64,000 nt of DNA, from contig JAJEKB010021308.1 of NCBI GenBank assembly GCA_022393335.1, positions 814,009 to 878,008 of the forward strand, read 5' to 3'. A model generated the notes under the pieces. It had not been told where the DNA came from. It saw only the letters and a list, made by a program, of their open reading frames with translations, and made no database searches. This document shows, piece after piece, positions 32,858 to 44,800 of this stretch. A program made the position numbers and the translations under genes. Positions within the stretch are counted from its first letter, which is position 1; the number at the start of each line of letters is the position of its first letter. The stretch comes from Macrotrachela quadricornifera. Lineage: Eukaryota > Rotifera > Eurotatoria > Philodinida > Philodinidae.

Positions 32858-35328
32858 TTGTCTGTGTTTTTTGTGATTTCTTAAGGAATAAATGAAGTGT
32901 ACTCAAATATTGCTGCTAATGGTTTATGTATTAATGATGAATAGAAATTCTAGAATTGAAATTCAACTAAAGAACTCAAGTTAAAGATAGAGCATGGTAG
33001 TTTCAATAAAGACGAACAGAAACCAGTATCTATAAAAAAAAAAAAAGAGGGCCAAGTAAAGTGAGCTCTACAAAGCGTAAACTCTACATTTTAAAACGAC
33101 GTTACAAATCTTTAAAGAGTACTGTTGCCATTAGTTCAGTTAATCCTCAAAGCACCACATTTCAGAATGTTCAAAAAGCAATGTAAAACTCGCATACCCT
33201 CAAAATGCGAAAAGCATGAAATAGCCCAACAGCTTCCAAAAAAGTCAAAGATAAGAAATTGAAAATCAGAAAATGCTTTGAAAAATCCGGAAAATCAAAA
33301 AGCTCCTAGAACTCAAACAACTATACAAATCGAGTAACGCAAAATATTAGAAAATCTCGAAAAGTAGAAGAAGACGGGAGGACCAGAAGAGTTCGAAAAT
33401 CCTAGAAAATTTGGACTACCAACAAGAACTCAAAAAAGCCTAACACAGTTGTAGAAACTTGCAACTCGGGAAACCTCACAGTTCCAAAGTTCAACGATTC
33501 ACCAAAGGGCTTCACACACAAATTTCTTTTTAACAATTCAAGTTTCCAGAATTATTTATCGGTGACAGATCATGTAATGGTGCATCGCTGAACACTAAAA
33601 TTTAGTGTCCAAAGATGCACCATTACATGATTAGTTACTAGTAAAAAAAAGTCAAGGGTCTTTTCTCGCAAGTGAGAAGAGCCCAAAATACTGACACTTG
33701 GGTAGACATCATTTCTGGAATTTTCCCCAATTTTCGACGATGGCGTTCCTATAACTCTGTATATTTGTGATGTGTATGAAATGGAATTGCCTCCTGTGTT
33801 CTTCTCTATCGAACGAAATGTTCGCGAGCTTAAACGATCCATTCAGTTAGGAAAAAATGTCGAAACATTGAGTCTACTCGATTTGATCGATTTTTAGAGG
33901 GTGATATTGCCCCGAAAATATATTTCTGCTTACAAAAAAGTTTTCGAAAATTCGGTAATGTTTAGGACCTTTCAACTTTTTGGGACTTCTCACTTTTTTA
34001 TGCGTGGCTTTCGAATTTTGCGTTCTTTTCAGTATTTTGGAGTTTGGACTTTGGAATTTTCAGAGCGGTGAGATTTCTGGACTGCGTAAGTCTTAAGATA
34101 GGACTCTATATTAGTTGGTAAAATATGAACGGAAAAATCAGCTGCAAATATGAAGTTTACATGTGAAGCTCACTTTCCTTGACCAAAAAAAAGGTAACAT
34201 ATATTTATTTAATTTCTTTGTCAACATGCGCACTAGTCAAAAGACCATTAAATTAATAATGGTTTTTGTAAAACTAGTTCTGTTTAACTTACTCGTCCTT
34301 TTTTTAAAAACTCATTACTGGATTTTAAAGTGACATTTTGCAGTTTCTTACTTTTTCTAGTGCGTGCGCAGATACGATGGAAAAAGAAGGTGAAAAAACA
34401 GTTATCTTACAATCTGAGGTCGCTACTGCTTGAGTCGAAATAAGAAAAACGGATCCTTTTTCTAGCGTTATCTATTTGGAAAAAAATCGTAGAAATAAAG
34501 TGCAGCCACTTTTTTTCAAACAACGTAAAAATGTACTAACATACTCTTAAAGAAGCTTATAACAGAGCGAGTGAGGTAAAAGTTAGAAAGAATACAAAAA
34601 AAGCACGTCTTTAAAAGAAATCAAAGATGTCCTTACTCAGTTTGAAGGAAGAAAAAAAAGAAAGAAAGAACGACACGTTTTTACCCTGTCTCACATCTAT
34701 CAGGTGAGTCAAAATGTATGCGACTGTTCGTATTTTTTTCATTCATATTTTAGTGTCAAAGAAAAACTTTTTTAGCAACAGATTCCTCGTTAAATTCTCT
34801 ACAAAACGTAGATATTTTTACTATTGTTCACAATCTTCATTATATTGTGACTCACGATATAAATGATCCGTCGAAGACTCGCAACTTTCAAAAACAACAT
34901 TTTTTCGAATTTTTCTTACAGTATATATTAATTCTTCGAGAATTGTTCGTTTGAATGTTACTCTATACTCAAAAACAAAACAAAGTATGCCATTAGATGC
35001 AGCGTGAAAAGCTCTGCAATCTACAAACTAAAGTTTAATTACATTGTATACTCTTTTTGTTTTCAAAAAAAAGGGACACTCTTTGCGACCAATTTTCGCG
35101 AGTCTAAAAAAAATCACGTAGGTGAAGTAACCCCCAGATTCGCGTAATTCCACCCCGGATTCGTCCAGAAAGCGTTCTAGAGCAACTCGACAAGCTCTAT
35201 CTACTGGTGAAATCAGATTCCTGATAACTCAAAACATATCCAAGAAAAGCCCGAAATATCGCTATTTTCTTTTAAAAAAGTAGTAGAATGATATACTTTG
35301 TGCTACCAGAAAAAAATTTTTCCAATGA
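32858..35328. other. Intergenic with hairpins and simple repeats
   Basis: No gene in 2.5 kb. 33575-33630 is a strong hairpin: CATGTAATGGTGCATC pairs with GATGCACCATTACATG around ACTAAAATTTAGT. 33180-33480 and 33960-34080 are A-rich and T-rich diverged inverted stretches. 34790-35040 is a single arm related to foldback element E. Confidence 0.5.
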
Positions 35329-35336
35329 ATAGCATC

Positions 35337-35839
35337 CAGAGATGGGCAGCTCCGGCTCCGAATTTTTCTCGTTCTGTTCACAATGAGGATGAGCTGACAA
35401 TTATGTTAAGGGTATTCTCCAGATATATTGGTTCTATTTCTTTGTTTACATATATATGTATCAGTTATATTTACAACTTTCTTTTGCTGCAGGTGGCTAA
35501 CTCTCGATCATCGATTAGATGATAATGGAATAAAAATATACTTCTACCGTTTGCTATTTATTTCTTTTCGTTTCTACGTTTTTCAGACTTGTTGTTACTT
35601 GAAAACCTAGAAAGCTCATTAAAAGAAAAACTAACGAAAAAGATACTCTTTTGAAATTGGTGCAGAAGTCAGAGCCGGAGCCGGAGCCGGAGCTGGGTTT
35701 AAAAACATTATGGAGGAGCCGGAGCCGGATATTCAAAATTGGAGGCAGAGCTGGAGTGGAGCCGGAGCCGGGTATGCAAAAGTGGAGGTGGAGGTGGAGC
35801 GGAGCCGGAGCCGGAAGGGGTCGGAGCTGCCCATCTCTG
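35337..35839. mobile_element. hAT MITE with 8-bp target duplication
   Basis: The terminal inverted repeat CAGAGATGGGCAGCTCCGG starts at 35337 and its mirror (GGAGCTGCCCATCTCTG) ends at 35839. The 8-bp duplication ATAGCATC lies at 35329-35336 and 35840-35847, perfectly matched. CAGAGATGGGCA is a widespread hAT terminus. The right half is a GGAGCCGGAGCC simple repeat (about 35671-35815). No transposase. An intact duplication suggests a fairly recent insertion. Confidence 0.9.
35671..35815. repeat. GAGCCG simple repeat inside the hAT MITE
   Basis: Degenerate hexamer GGAGCC/GGAGCT repeats. They create proline/alanine-rich or glutamate/proline-rich open frames on both strands that are not genes. 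Confidence 0.8.
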
Positions 35840-35910
35840 ATAGCATCTAGATTGAGAAGTACAATAAACAAATCTTTACATTGATCCTCCTACATAAACA
35901 GAACGATTAA

Positions 35911-37528
35911 CTAAATTAACTTTTCAGTGCATATATAGCTGTTTCTGCATAAAAAAGCGATTGACGAATTTTTTTTGACGCTTTCCAGGTTGTTGTATAG
36001 AAATATACGTTTCGATGAGTCGATAATAGTTGTTGTGAAATGATCGGCTTCATGATTTATTGTGGCACGTAGCTCATATCTTAGCAAGGAAAATGGCAAA
36101 ACTTTCTTTACTGATTGAAGATAAGAAAATGGCGCATATAGAGTAACCATTGTACGAAAGCTTACATCTAAATTTTCTTCTTTCGCGATCTATGGCATGA
36201 TCAATATTCGAAATCAGTTAATGGTTCTTATTCAAAATTGCTCTCTTGTCTTTTTATAGTGACCACATAATATTTGTAAAATGCAAGATATCAGTTGTGA
36301 TTACTTACGTCAATGACCCAACGATAACAGAAGGCTCAATATCATGGAAATTCAAAACTATTTCATCTATTCCCTCACTATTCGAAGCAGTCATAGTGGG
36401 ATGGACAATGTCCACAAATAGGAATGGTGGAGGACCATGAATAAAGTTGGCTGGCTTAATAGATACCTTCGCGTTGCAAAGCCAACCATCCCTGAAAAGT
36501 TTTCTTAAAAATATTTGTATAAAACAGTAATAGACTTGCTCTTTTTCGATTATATCTGTGTAAACATTATGGATTTGTCTTGTATGTCTCTTGTAACGAC
36601 ATCGAATTGCTTCCTTTAATAAGATTTCAGTTGAATTTTTGATAAAGGTGCCACAAGACGAAGTAACGGTTTGTACAAATTGTGTGAGAGATGTTTCTCC
36701 ATACCTAAATATGACAAAAGTTACGTAACCAATTTATATTAAACGTAAGCGATGTAGAAAAAGTACCACCCAAACGATTGCTATGTGACTGAATTTTGCA
36801 CTACTCCTGCTTCATCCCCGCTTAGCAACTAAATCATATCAATAAGTCATCCTATAATAGTTTTGACAAAATTAGTTGTTACTTACTCGATAGCTAAATC
36901 AGCACTAGTATTCTCACGTTTACGTGTTTGGCAATCTTGTCGTGAACAAATGCTTCTGTTTCGATGAATCTGAACAGGATCTTTAATAAACCGTAAAACA
37001 TTGTTATCCACAGATCCATATGTGTTGTACTCATTTGATTGTTGTTTATTCAGGATATTATAACTGACTAGCCAGAATAATCGGGCTTCAATCCAACTAT
37101 CCGATTCGACTAACGAAAAAGTCTTACGGAGTGAGAGGAACGATTCATTTTCAGACTTTGGAATAATTTCGTTTATTGCAGATTCACTTTGAAATAATAC
37201 GTAAATAGCAAATAAAGATGCGTCGATATTACAAGTGTTGGTTACGGAATACGTTCGACCCGAAAAAAATTAATTTGATTTTAACGAAATAAATGACGAA
37301 AATGGAAAAACCAAATCTTCGAAGATTTTCTTTTTTATACCAAATGCAGGCCATGTAAGAGGAATTTTTTCAAACATAGCAACATGACGAAATTGACATT
37401 TTGGTGGTTTATCAGGTGTTTCAAATGTCTTCGGTAGAGGACCTCGTCGTGTATAGTTACGCTTTTCTAATTCTACTAGAAAGAAAGTATATTATTAATG
37501 AACAGATAAAATATTTATATAATATACC
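35911..37528 (-). pseudogene. USP/UCH-like cysteine peptidase domain, transposon-linked
   Basis: Minus-strand exons follow directly on the DDE transposase frame. The 52-bp intron 37476-37527, 172-bp intron 36715-36886 and 148-bp intron 36161-36308 all have GT-AG ends and keep phase. The first exon after 37475 begins VELEKRNYTRRGPLPKT. SVTNTCNIDASLFAIYVLF (Cys codon 37231-37233) resembles the Cys box of C19 peptidases. Near the end, YELRATINHEADHFTTTIID (His codon 36040-36042) and then RIFLYNNL resemble the His box and the following strand. Between them: QTVTSSCGTFIK and FRDGWLCNAKVSIKP. It stops at 35911. An in-frame TAA (37270-37272) just before the Cys box breaks it. C19 enzymes cleave ubiquitin; here the role would be in the element's life cycle, unproven. 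Confidence 0.5.
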
Positions 37529-37556
37529 TTGTTTGCTTTGCTTTTTCTTTTTCTCA

Positions 37557-39075
37557 CTACACTGAGCAATTTCTTTTCAAATTTGTAACTATATTAAGTG
37601 GAGACTTTGGTGAGTTTGATACAGGTTCAATCTTTGCTTTGTTATGAACAACTACATCTTTAGATACGATCATGTCGTCAAAAGTCTCTACAAGAGTAGG
37701 AGAGAAAAAATCAGCTGGATTCGGTACTAAATTTGGATTATGGATTTCATCCAAAATGTCGATTTCCTCGTCGTGTGACTTAGAAGGAATGAAAGGTAAT
37801 TTATGAGACATGCTCATTATTGATTCTGAACTCATCGTTTTTAGCTTATGACTTGGTGGTTGTGGTTTGAGACTTGTCTGTTTTGAATTAGGGCTGTCTG
37901 GTTTTGAAACGAGTTGCTTTTGATTATATTTATCAATTCGAGAAAAGTATGTACTACGTCGTTTCTTCTCAGCTTTCTTTTTACCCCAAGCCTCTTCTAC
38001 ATTCATATCTTCACGTTTTCCTTTGCGGTTTTTTACATTTTGACAAATTCCAAATTTATCTGCTTTTAATTGGACCTGAACACTACGATAGAGTGACATA
38101 ATAGGCTCTGCGGGCTACAGGTCTTTCTTTCTCTCTAAAATCGGCTCTTTCAAAATACTGAAGTAGGATTCTACTTGAGCATTTGATAAAACCAACTTGG
38201 TCGTATTTTCGAATATCATTTACTGGTCGATCACTCGAATATCACTCATCAAATTCGATAAGTAGCGATGCCTATAATGGCAAGTAAGCGAACCATTTAT
38301 AGAAGACCAAAATGATTCGGCAACAAAAAAGAGGATTTGACACTTTTTCGTATTTTTTTTTGAGTTCAACGACTCTGAGAGTTGAGGGAAGCGACGAATC
38401 GCTTCAATATTAAAAGGTGATTCATGAATAATTGCTTTGCTACTATGTATATTCTCATCAACTTTATCTGAAGGATCAATTGAATCCTCTTCCACTTCTA
38501 CATCACAAGAACCAATCTTTTCAGAAATATTATCACTATCGTATGGTCCTTATAAAAACTTTTCAAGAATATCCTTCGTATCATTTGCTTGCGGGTCTCC
38601 AAACATGTATAAAACACGTTTTAGAAATTTAAACGACATTTCTAATTCATCCCAATTAATAAAGATAGCAGGAGAAAAATCTGTGACAAAAAACGAAGGT
38701 CGAACAACTTTATCTTCTAGGGTAATAAAATGCTGTCGAAGACCACCTAAAAACATAAAAATACTTAATGCGATGTGATCAGCTAGAATAGCATGTCCTA
38801 AAGGAATTGCATTTGTTGGATCGTTTCCATCTTTGAAAACAGCTGTATACAATAAAACTCTCTTTTGACGTGGCAAACTCTTTACTATTGATCCAGTTGC
38901 ATCGATATATAAATTTGAGTAAGTATTAGTCTTACAATACTCAATGAAACGTAAAATTTGTGCTTCTGTACTAAGATGAAGACGAAACGGTTTCTCTCCC
39001 ATAACTTGTACATAACCTTTTATTTCTTCAGAGGTAACATAGATTTCTTGTAATATATGTCGTCGATCTCGACAT
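37557..39075 (-). pseudogene. DDE transposase (Mutator/NOF-like), degenerate
   Basis: Colinear minus-strand frame carrying the three catalytic acids expected of a DDE transposase. First Asp in NLYIDATGSIVKSLP (about 38895-38915), second in FFVTDFSPAIFINW (about 38680), Glu in LSNAQVESYFSILKEPI (about 38165-38185). A Lys-rich, low-complexity C-terminal part (AWGKKKAEKKRR) follows to 37557. It is broken by in-frame TAA at 38550-38552, a frameshift near 38220, TAG at 38115-38117 and a further frame change near 37570. Upstream, coding sense (RRHILQEIYVTSEE) runs to about 39070 and stops where foldback element F begins at 39086. The D-D-E surroundings look like NOF-FB/Mutator or Kolobok enzymes; the superfamily is not certain. 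It continues into the peptidase-like domain downstream. Confidence 0.6.
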
Positions 39076-39085
39076 TCTCAGAAAA

Positions 39086-40003
39086 TACTTAGGACATACC
39101 AAAAGTAGTGAGCCTGATACTTTATTCTTGTATAGAAGGTTTCGAGAGATTTTTTTTACTAACAGATAGAGCGTGTTTCACTCTATTGTTCTATGCTATT
39201 TGGTCACTATTAAACTGTTATCATAATAATAAAATTTCGATAGAATCTGTTTTTGTCGCATATACGCTGGTAGCATGAATATGAATGCTTGTGAGTATTT
39301 TTGGAATAACTTTTCATAGAAACAAGATAGAGAACTGCGGTTTTCGCCGTTGGAAAGAGGAGATGAAGACACATCAAACCACATATTATCGATTTTTCTA
39401 ACCTGCTTTTTGTAAGGTTTTAGCTCACCTTTTAAAAAGCAAATCTGCTCCATGAGTTGTTTACAGTAAATTTTCAATAATCGTGTTCACATTCAAACCG
39501 TTAATCGAAGATCTACAAACTGCGAAAGACTCAGCTCTTTAAATTTAACTATTTATGAATAATACCTATTCTAGACGAACCTCTACTAGGACATTCTATC
39601 AATCTATTTGCTTTTTCTTTTTTTCATGAAACAAGCGTTTTTCCAACGGTTAGAAAATTGAATAAGAATACCGTCAGAAATCATGTTAGAAAAATCGATA
39701 ATATATGGTTTGATGCGTCTTCATCTCCTCTTTCCAACGGCGAAAACCGCAGTTCTCTACCTTGTTTCTATGAAAAGTTATTCCAAAAATACTCACAAGC
39801 ATTCATATTCATGCTACCAGCGTATATGCGACAAAGACAGATTTTATCGAAATTTTATTATTATGATAACAGTTTAATAGTGACCAAATAGCATAGAAAA
39901 ATAGAGTGAAACACGCTCTATCGATTAGTAAAAAAAAATTTCTCGAAACCTTCTATACGAGAATAAAGTATCAGGCTCACTACTCTTAGTATGACCTAAG
40001 TAC
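39086..40003. repeat. Foldback element F (330-bp arms)
   Basis: Outer ends TACTTAGG (39086) and CCTAAGTA mirror each other. Arms of about 330 bp (39086-39415 and 39670-40003) are well over 90 percent identical: GTAGTGAGCCTGATACTTTA against TAAAGTATCAGGCTCACTAC, and so on. The loop of about 250 bp is unique. Both arms contain the same 63-codon open frame (about 39196-39385 minus and 39700-39888 plus: SSPLSNGENRSSL, FIFMLPAYMRQ) with a few substitutions. It abuts the coding remnant of the DDE transposase. Confidence 0.85.
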
Positions 40004-40718
40004 AAAAGCAAGAACATTTTGTGCTTACCAAAAATGATTGCTTGATTCGTATTTGGTATTTTCGAACAAACATTTTCTCACGATTTTTAAAATAATATTT
40101 TTAAAGCAAATGGTATGCTCAAGAATAAACTTCAAAAAAAAACTAAAAGTCCTCATTTTCGACAGTTTGTCAAAGCAGGAGATAAAAAAGAAAAACAAGG
40201 TCGTCATTCTGAATTTACTTCATATAATCAATTGATTTTTTCTCTTCAAGCATTTGTGACACAATAAACGACATAATCTACTGTATATAGAGTGACTCGC
40301 ACTCTATTAAACAATATACAACTCGACGTTAATCATTATGACTAACGAACACAAAAATTTTTAAGAAAACAAATCTTCATCAAACTATTTGTTCATTTTG
40401 TGAAAAAAATGTTTTGTCTAGAATTCTTTATTGGTGCAGTTCAAACAATAAATTGTTTCATTCTTAGGACTTTTTCTAAGTGTCCACTTTAGGGAGATTT
40501 AAATCAGATTCTCTTAAGAAAAAACTTTTGATTCTAGGAAAGGATACAACGTAAGAGTTAGTGCATCAAATGTGCTACACATTCTTCTCTTATTGTGTTG
40601 ACTTTTATTCAAGATGATCCATTAACTTCATTACAATCAAGTTTTTTAAAAAAAAAGTCATTGATGAAACTCTGCTTAGCTACTCAAGAGTCCAAACAAA
40701 TATCTGTTAGTTTCGCCT
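40004..40718. other. Intergenic, possible plus-strand exon at 40105-40270
   Basis: A plus-strand frame from about 40105 (GMLKNKLQKKTKSPHFRQFV, then KAGDKKEKQGRHSEFTS) ends at TAA near 40268. It is Lys-rich, follows a possible AG acceptor and has no ATG-led upstream part. Unrecognized; could be transposon debris. Nothing else is seen. Confidence 0.25.
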
Positions 40719-41021
40719 TTAACGAGCTAACAAGTTGGTACAGGTCAAGATGCCAGAAGGTGTAGTTTTGTGAATCATATTTAGTACCTCAGATAATTTC
40801 GGTGGCTCTTCCTCATCTATATCATGATTATTAGCATTGTCGATCGTTAATAAGTTCACAATTCCATCTTTACACCAGTTGAAGCTTGGTGTCTTATCGT
40901 CGAGGTCGATAAAATCAGCTGTCGGAAGAATAGAACTTTTCATAGCGACAAAAGAGAGATAGAGAGAAAGATCCCTTGATTCTAAGAGAGTAACATCTAG
41001 AGGAAGAAGGGAAAAGACCAA
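40719..41021 (-). CDS. Unknown 100-residue frame with acidic tail
   Basis: Open frame with NWCKDGIVNLL then HDIDEEEPPKLSEVLNMI. An acidic run before PPKLSEVLN recalls, weakly, C-termini of pogo/Tigger transposases. No start context or domain confirms this. May be transposon debris or chance. Confidence 0.2.
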   Translation of the reverse strand: MVFSLLPLDVTLLESRDLSLYLSFVAMKSSILPTADFIDLDDKTPSFNWCKDGIVNLLTIDNANNHDIDEEEPPKLSEVLNMIHKTTPSGILTCTNLLAR

Positions 41022-41864
41022 CTATAGAAGATGGACAGAATGAAAGAAAAATATCAAGTAAGAGAACGAGAGCGATAAGAGACGAGCTGTTTTTTGTTTT
41101 CGAAGAAAACTCGATAAGTGTTCAATTCAGAGAGTTTGTACCGTAGCAGTAACTCAATAGTATCTGAAAAAATTTCGATAATTTCTTTATTTCTATCACA
41201 TATATAATAGATTTAGAAAATCTTTTGGTATTTTCATCTGCGTGTACCGATATTTACTAAAAATTGCTGTTAATTTCATTCCATAGCATAGGTAATTTCC
41301 AAATTTCTTTTTTGATGTTAAAATAATTTTTAGGAACTTCTACAAAATTTCCTTGTTATATAAAAGTAATTACAGAAATTTCGTAGAAAATGTTCTCTAT
41401 GTACATGAATCTATAGAAATGGTATCAGAGAAAGTTAGTTATTTTCAAAAATTTGAACATAACTCATAAACGTAGAGTAACTAGAGGCATGTCTCTCCAA
41501 GAAAACAGAAAACATCTTGGTAAGAAATCTCAAATAGAATAGAATATAAATGTAATTTGTTTTTAAGTTTTGTCAATGCAAAAATTCTATAGATAGAAAG
41601 TTTTCGGATCAAGTATCTCAGGTTCTATTAAATTTATAATGAATGGATGTACAGAGTTTATGAGAACAATATTCATTGTTCTCAATTCAAGAAAGAAAAA
41701 CAAGATATTTCTATGAAACAATTCTTATGTTGATAAAAAAACTCATTCTCTTGTTTATTGAACAGAAGATAATTCCATTAGAAAACATGATCGTCACTTT
41801 TTAAAATGATATACAAATAAAAAAGTATCAATGATGTTAAGGTCAAAAAAAGAAGAAATCCAGT
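41022..41864. other. 3' flank of the LRR gene, nothing supported
   Basis: AT-rich, no gene. Presumably contains the 3' untranslated region of the LRR gene. Confidence 0.4.
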
Positions 41865-44800
41865 TTAAAATAACACTGTTAATTGACCCGATTTTGTTGA
41901 TACATCGAAAAATTGTTTTCCTACATCACTGATTTTATTGTACATAAGATTCAACTGGACGAGAGTCTACATCAAACAAAACAAATGTGTTTAACACAGA
42001 TAAAATGAAACATTTATCTTACATGATTGTGTTGTAAACTCTCAGCCAAATATTGAGCTCCTCCATCACTGATTTTGTTATAACTGAGATCTAACGAACT
42101 AAGTGTCTTTATTGAACGATATAGATACGTCTGTGATATATTCATACCAAAATAATCTTACTGTATTATATTGTAGTGCATCAGCTAAATATTGCACTGT
42201 GTCATCCGTAACTGAATCCATTCGAAGAGACAAGCTGATGATGCTCTATAGTTAGTCATAAAAATATTAATATGATACACTCGAAGAAAAGTATCTTACT
42301 GTATTATGTTGTAATGCATTAGCAAGACCTGTTATTCTTTCATGAGTCATGTATAACAAATGTAAATTCAACATTAGTTGTACCTAGATACAAAAAAAAA
42401 ACATGAATGTAGCGAAGCTAAGAAAACAAACAAAATTTATCTTACGGTACGATGTTGTAATGCAGTAATTATAAAGTCTTGTTGTATAGAAAGCCAGCTT
42501 GTCACTGTTAGCGTGGTGATTGTCTGTTTAGAATAATTAAACTCTCATCAGATATATGAATATATAAATGATCATACTTTGTTCCACTGTAATGCATCTA
42601 CTAGATATATTCCTCCCACAAAATCAATATCGTTATATTTAAGATTTAATGTTATGAGTGTCTGAAATGAAATGATACAGATGTAAATGCACTAAATTGA
42701 CAAAGAACTAAATATACTGCATTTTGTTTCAGTGCAAGAGCTAAATGTTGTGCTCCTGTATCCCCGATTTGGTTGTGTTGTAAATCTAGTTGAGTCAGTG
42801 TCTTTATTGAAGCAGCAAACGAATATGGAATTATTGAGTACATAATTAATCGTACCTTATTTTGCATTAATGCATCCGCTATATATTGGACACTTACAGC
42901 ATCAATCTTATTACTTTGAAGACTCAGTGTGGTGAGTGTCTATAATAAAACATTTAAATATTTATATGTAGGTGACTAGACGAATGAAAAACTTATTTTA
43001 CAGTGTTCTGCTGTAATATATTCATTAAATACTTTATTGCTTCACCATCGATATTATTAATCGAACAGAGGTCCAATGTAGTTAGCGTCTATGGTGAGTG
43101 ATTGACATATATATGATAGAAGTAAAATAAAACTTAAATTTACTGTATTCTTTAATAATGTATTAGATAGATGACATACTCCTTGATAATCAATATGAGT
43201 ATTTTCAAGTTTAGGTGTGATAAATGTCTGTATTCAATGTGAATTGACTTAAATGATATAAGAAAATAAATCTTACTGTATTGTTTTCAAGTAAATTAGA
43301 CAAATACTGTGATCCATTCTCATCGATACTTTTACTTTTTATAGATAAGCTGGTAAGTGTCTGTGTTAAATGGAACGAATCGTTGCGAAATTGAATAAAT
43401 CAAAAATTTATCTCACTGTATTGTATTGTAATATCTCACAAAGATGTTCTAATAATTTATTACTAACTCCCTCGCCTTCAAGATTCAGTGTAGTGAGTGT
43501 CTGTAGTAAATAATTAAAATGGTATGATTATAAATGGATTAAAAACTAATTTTACTGTGTTCTGTTGTAATATATCACATAGATATTGTATGCTTTTATC
43601 ACTTAATTCATCGCTTGCAAGCTTGAGTGTAGTGATAGTCTAAATTGAATAATATACAAATGCACAGGTAGTATTTGAGAATAGAACTGATCTTACTTTG
43701 TTATGTTTTAATGCATCCAATAAATATTGTAATTCTCCAGAACTCATTTTAGTCCTTGTGAGATTTAATATTTGTAGAATCTGTAATTATTTATTCGAAT
43801 ATATCTGAAATACAACTATAATCTTACAGCACGATGTTGTACTGCATTGATTATATCAATTTTTGACTGTAGTTTGATTGCATCAGTCCAAGCAACTATA
43901 CTAGTCAGTATCTGCAATGGATGATACAAATATATAAAAGATGGTTGAACAGAGAACTAATTTTACCGTATTCCGTTTTGATGCATCGTGTAAATGTTCA
44001 TATTCTGTAGAACCAATATTATCCCATAAGAGATCTAACATCAGGTGAGTCTGTAATTATTCATCCGAACATATCTGAGACACAACGATTATCTTACATC
44101 ACGCTGTTGTAACATTTTTAGTATATCGTTTAGTTCATGTAGTTTGATTGCATCAGCATGAGTATCTAAGCTAGTCAGTGTCTGCGATGGATGATACACA
44201 TGTATAAAAAAAATAGTTGAATAGACAACTCCTACTATTACCGTATTCTGTTTTGATGCATTCTGTACATGTTCAGATTTTCTGCGCCTGATTTCGTCCT
44301 CTATGAAATTTAATATCTGGAAAATCTGTAATTAATCATTCGAATGTATCTAAGAAACGATGATAATCTTACCTGCTTACACTGTGAATAATTCGATATA
44401 TATGTTCGTTCTTGTGACTTGGTGTCATATGCACGAATATATAGACTAATTAGTGTCTACGATGGATTGTATAGATATACATAAGACAGCTGAACAGGAA
44501 ATTATTTTTACCGTATTTTGTTGTAATGCATTCAGTAAATATATTGCTCCTCCAATACCTATTAGATTGTTTCGAAGATTTAACGTTCGCAGAGTCTATA
44601 TTCGGAAAAAATGCTTAGATAAGAAACTGAGTCCGTGACTGATCCTACTGTATTGTGCATTAATACATTTGCTATATGTTCTGCTCCGGCACTCGTGATA
44701 TTATTGGAATCTAGATTCAATGTAGTAAGTGTCTTTATCGAACGATAAGAATGTTTACTAGATACACGAGTAGATAATTGAGCTTACAATATTCATTTTC

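Noticed and set aside
35554..35884. Pro/Ala/His-rich and Glu/Pro-rich frames on both strands
   Set aside because: Translations of the GAGCCG simple repeat inside the hAT MITE.
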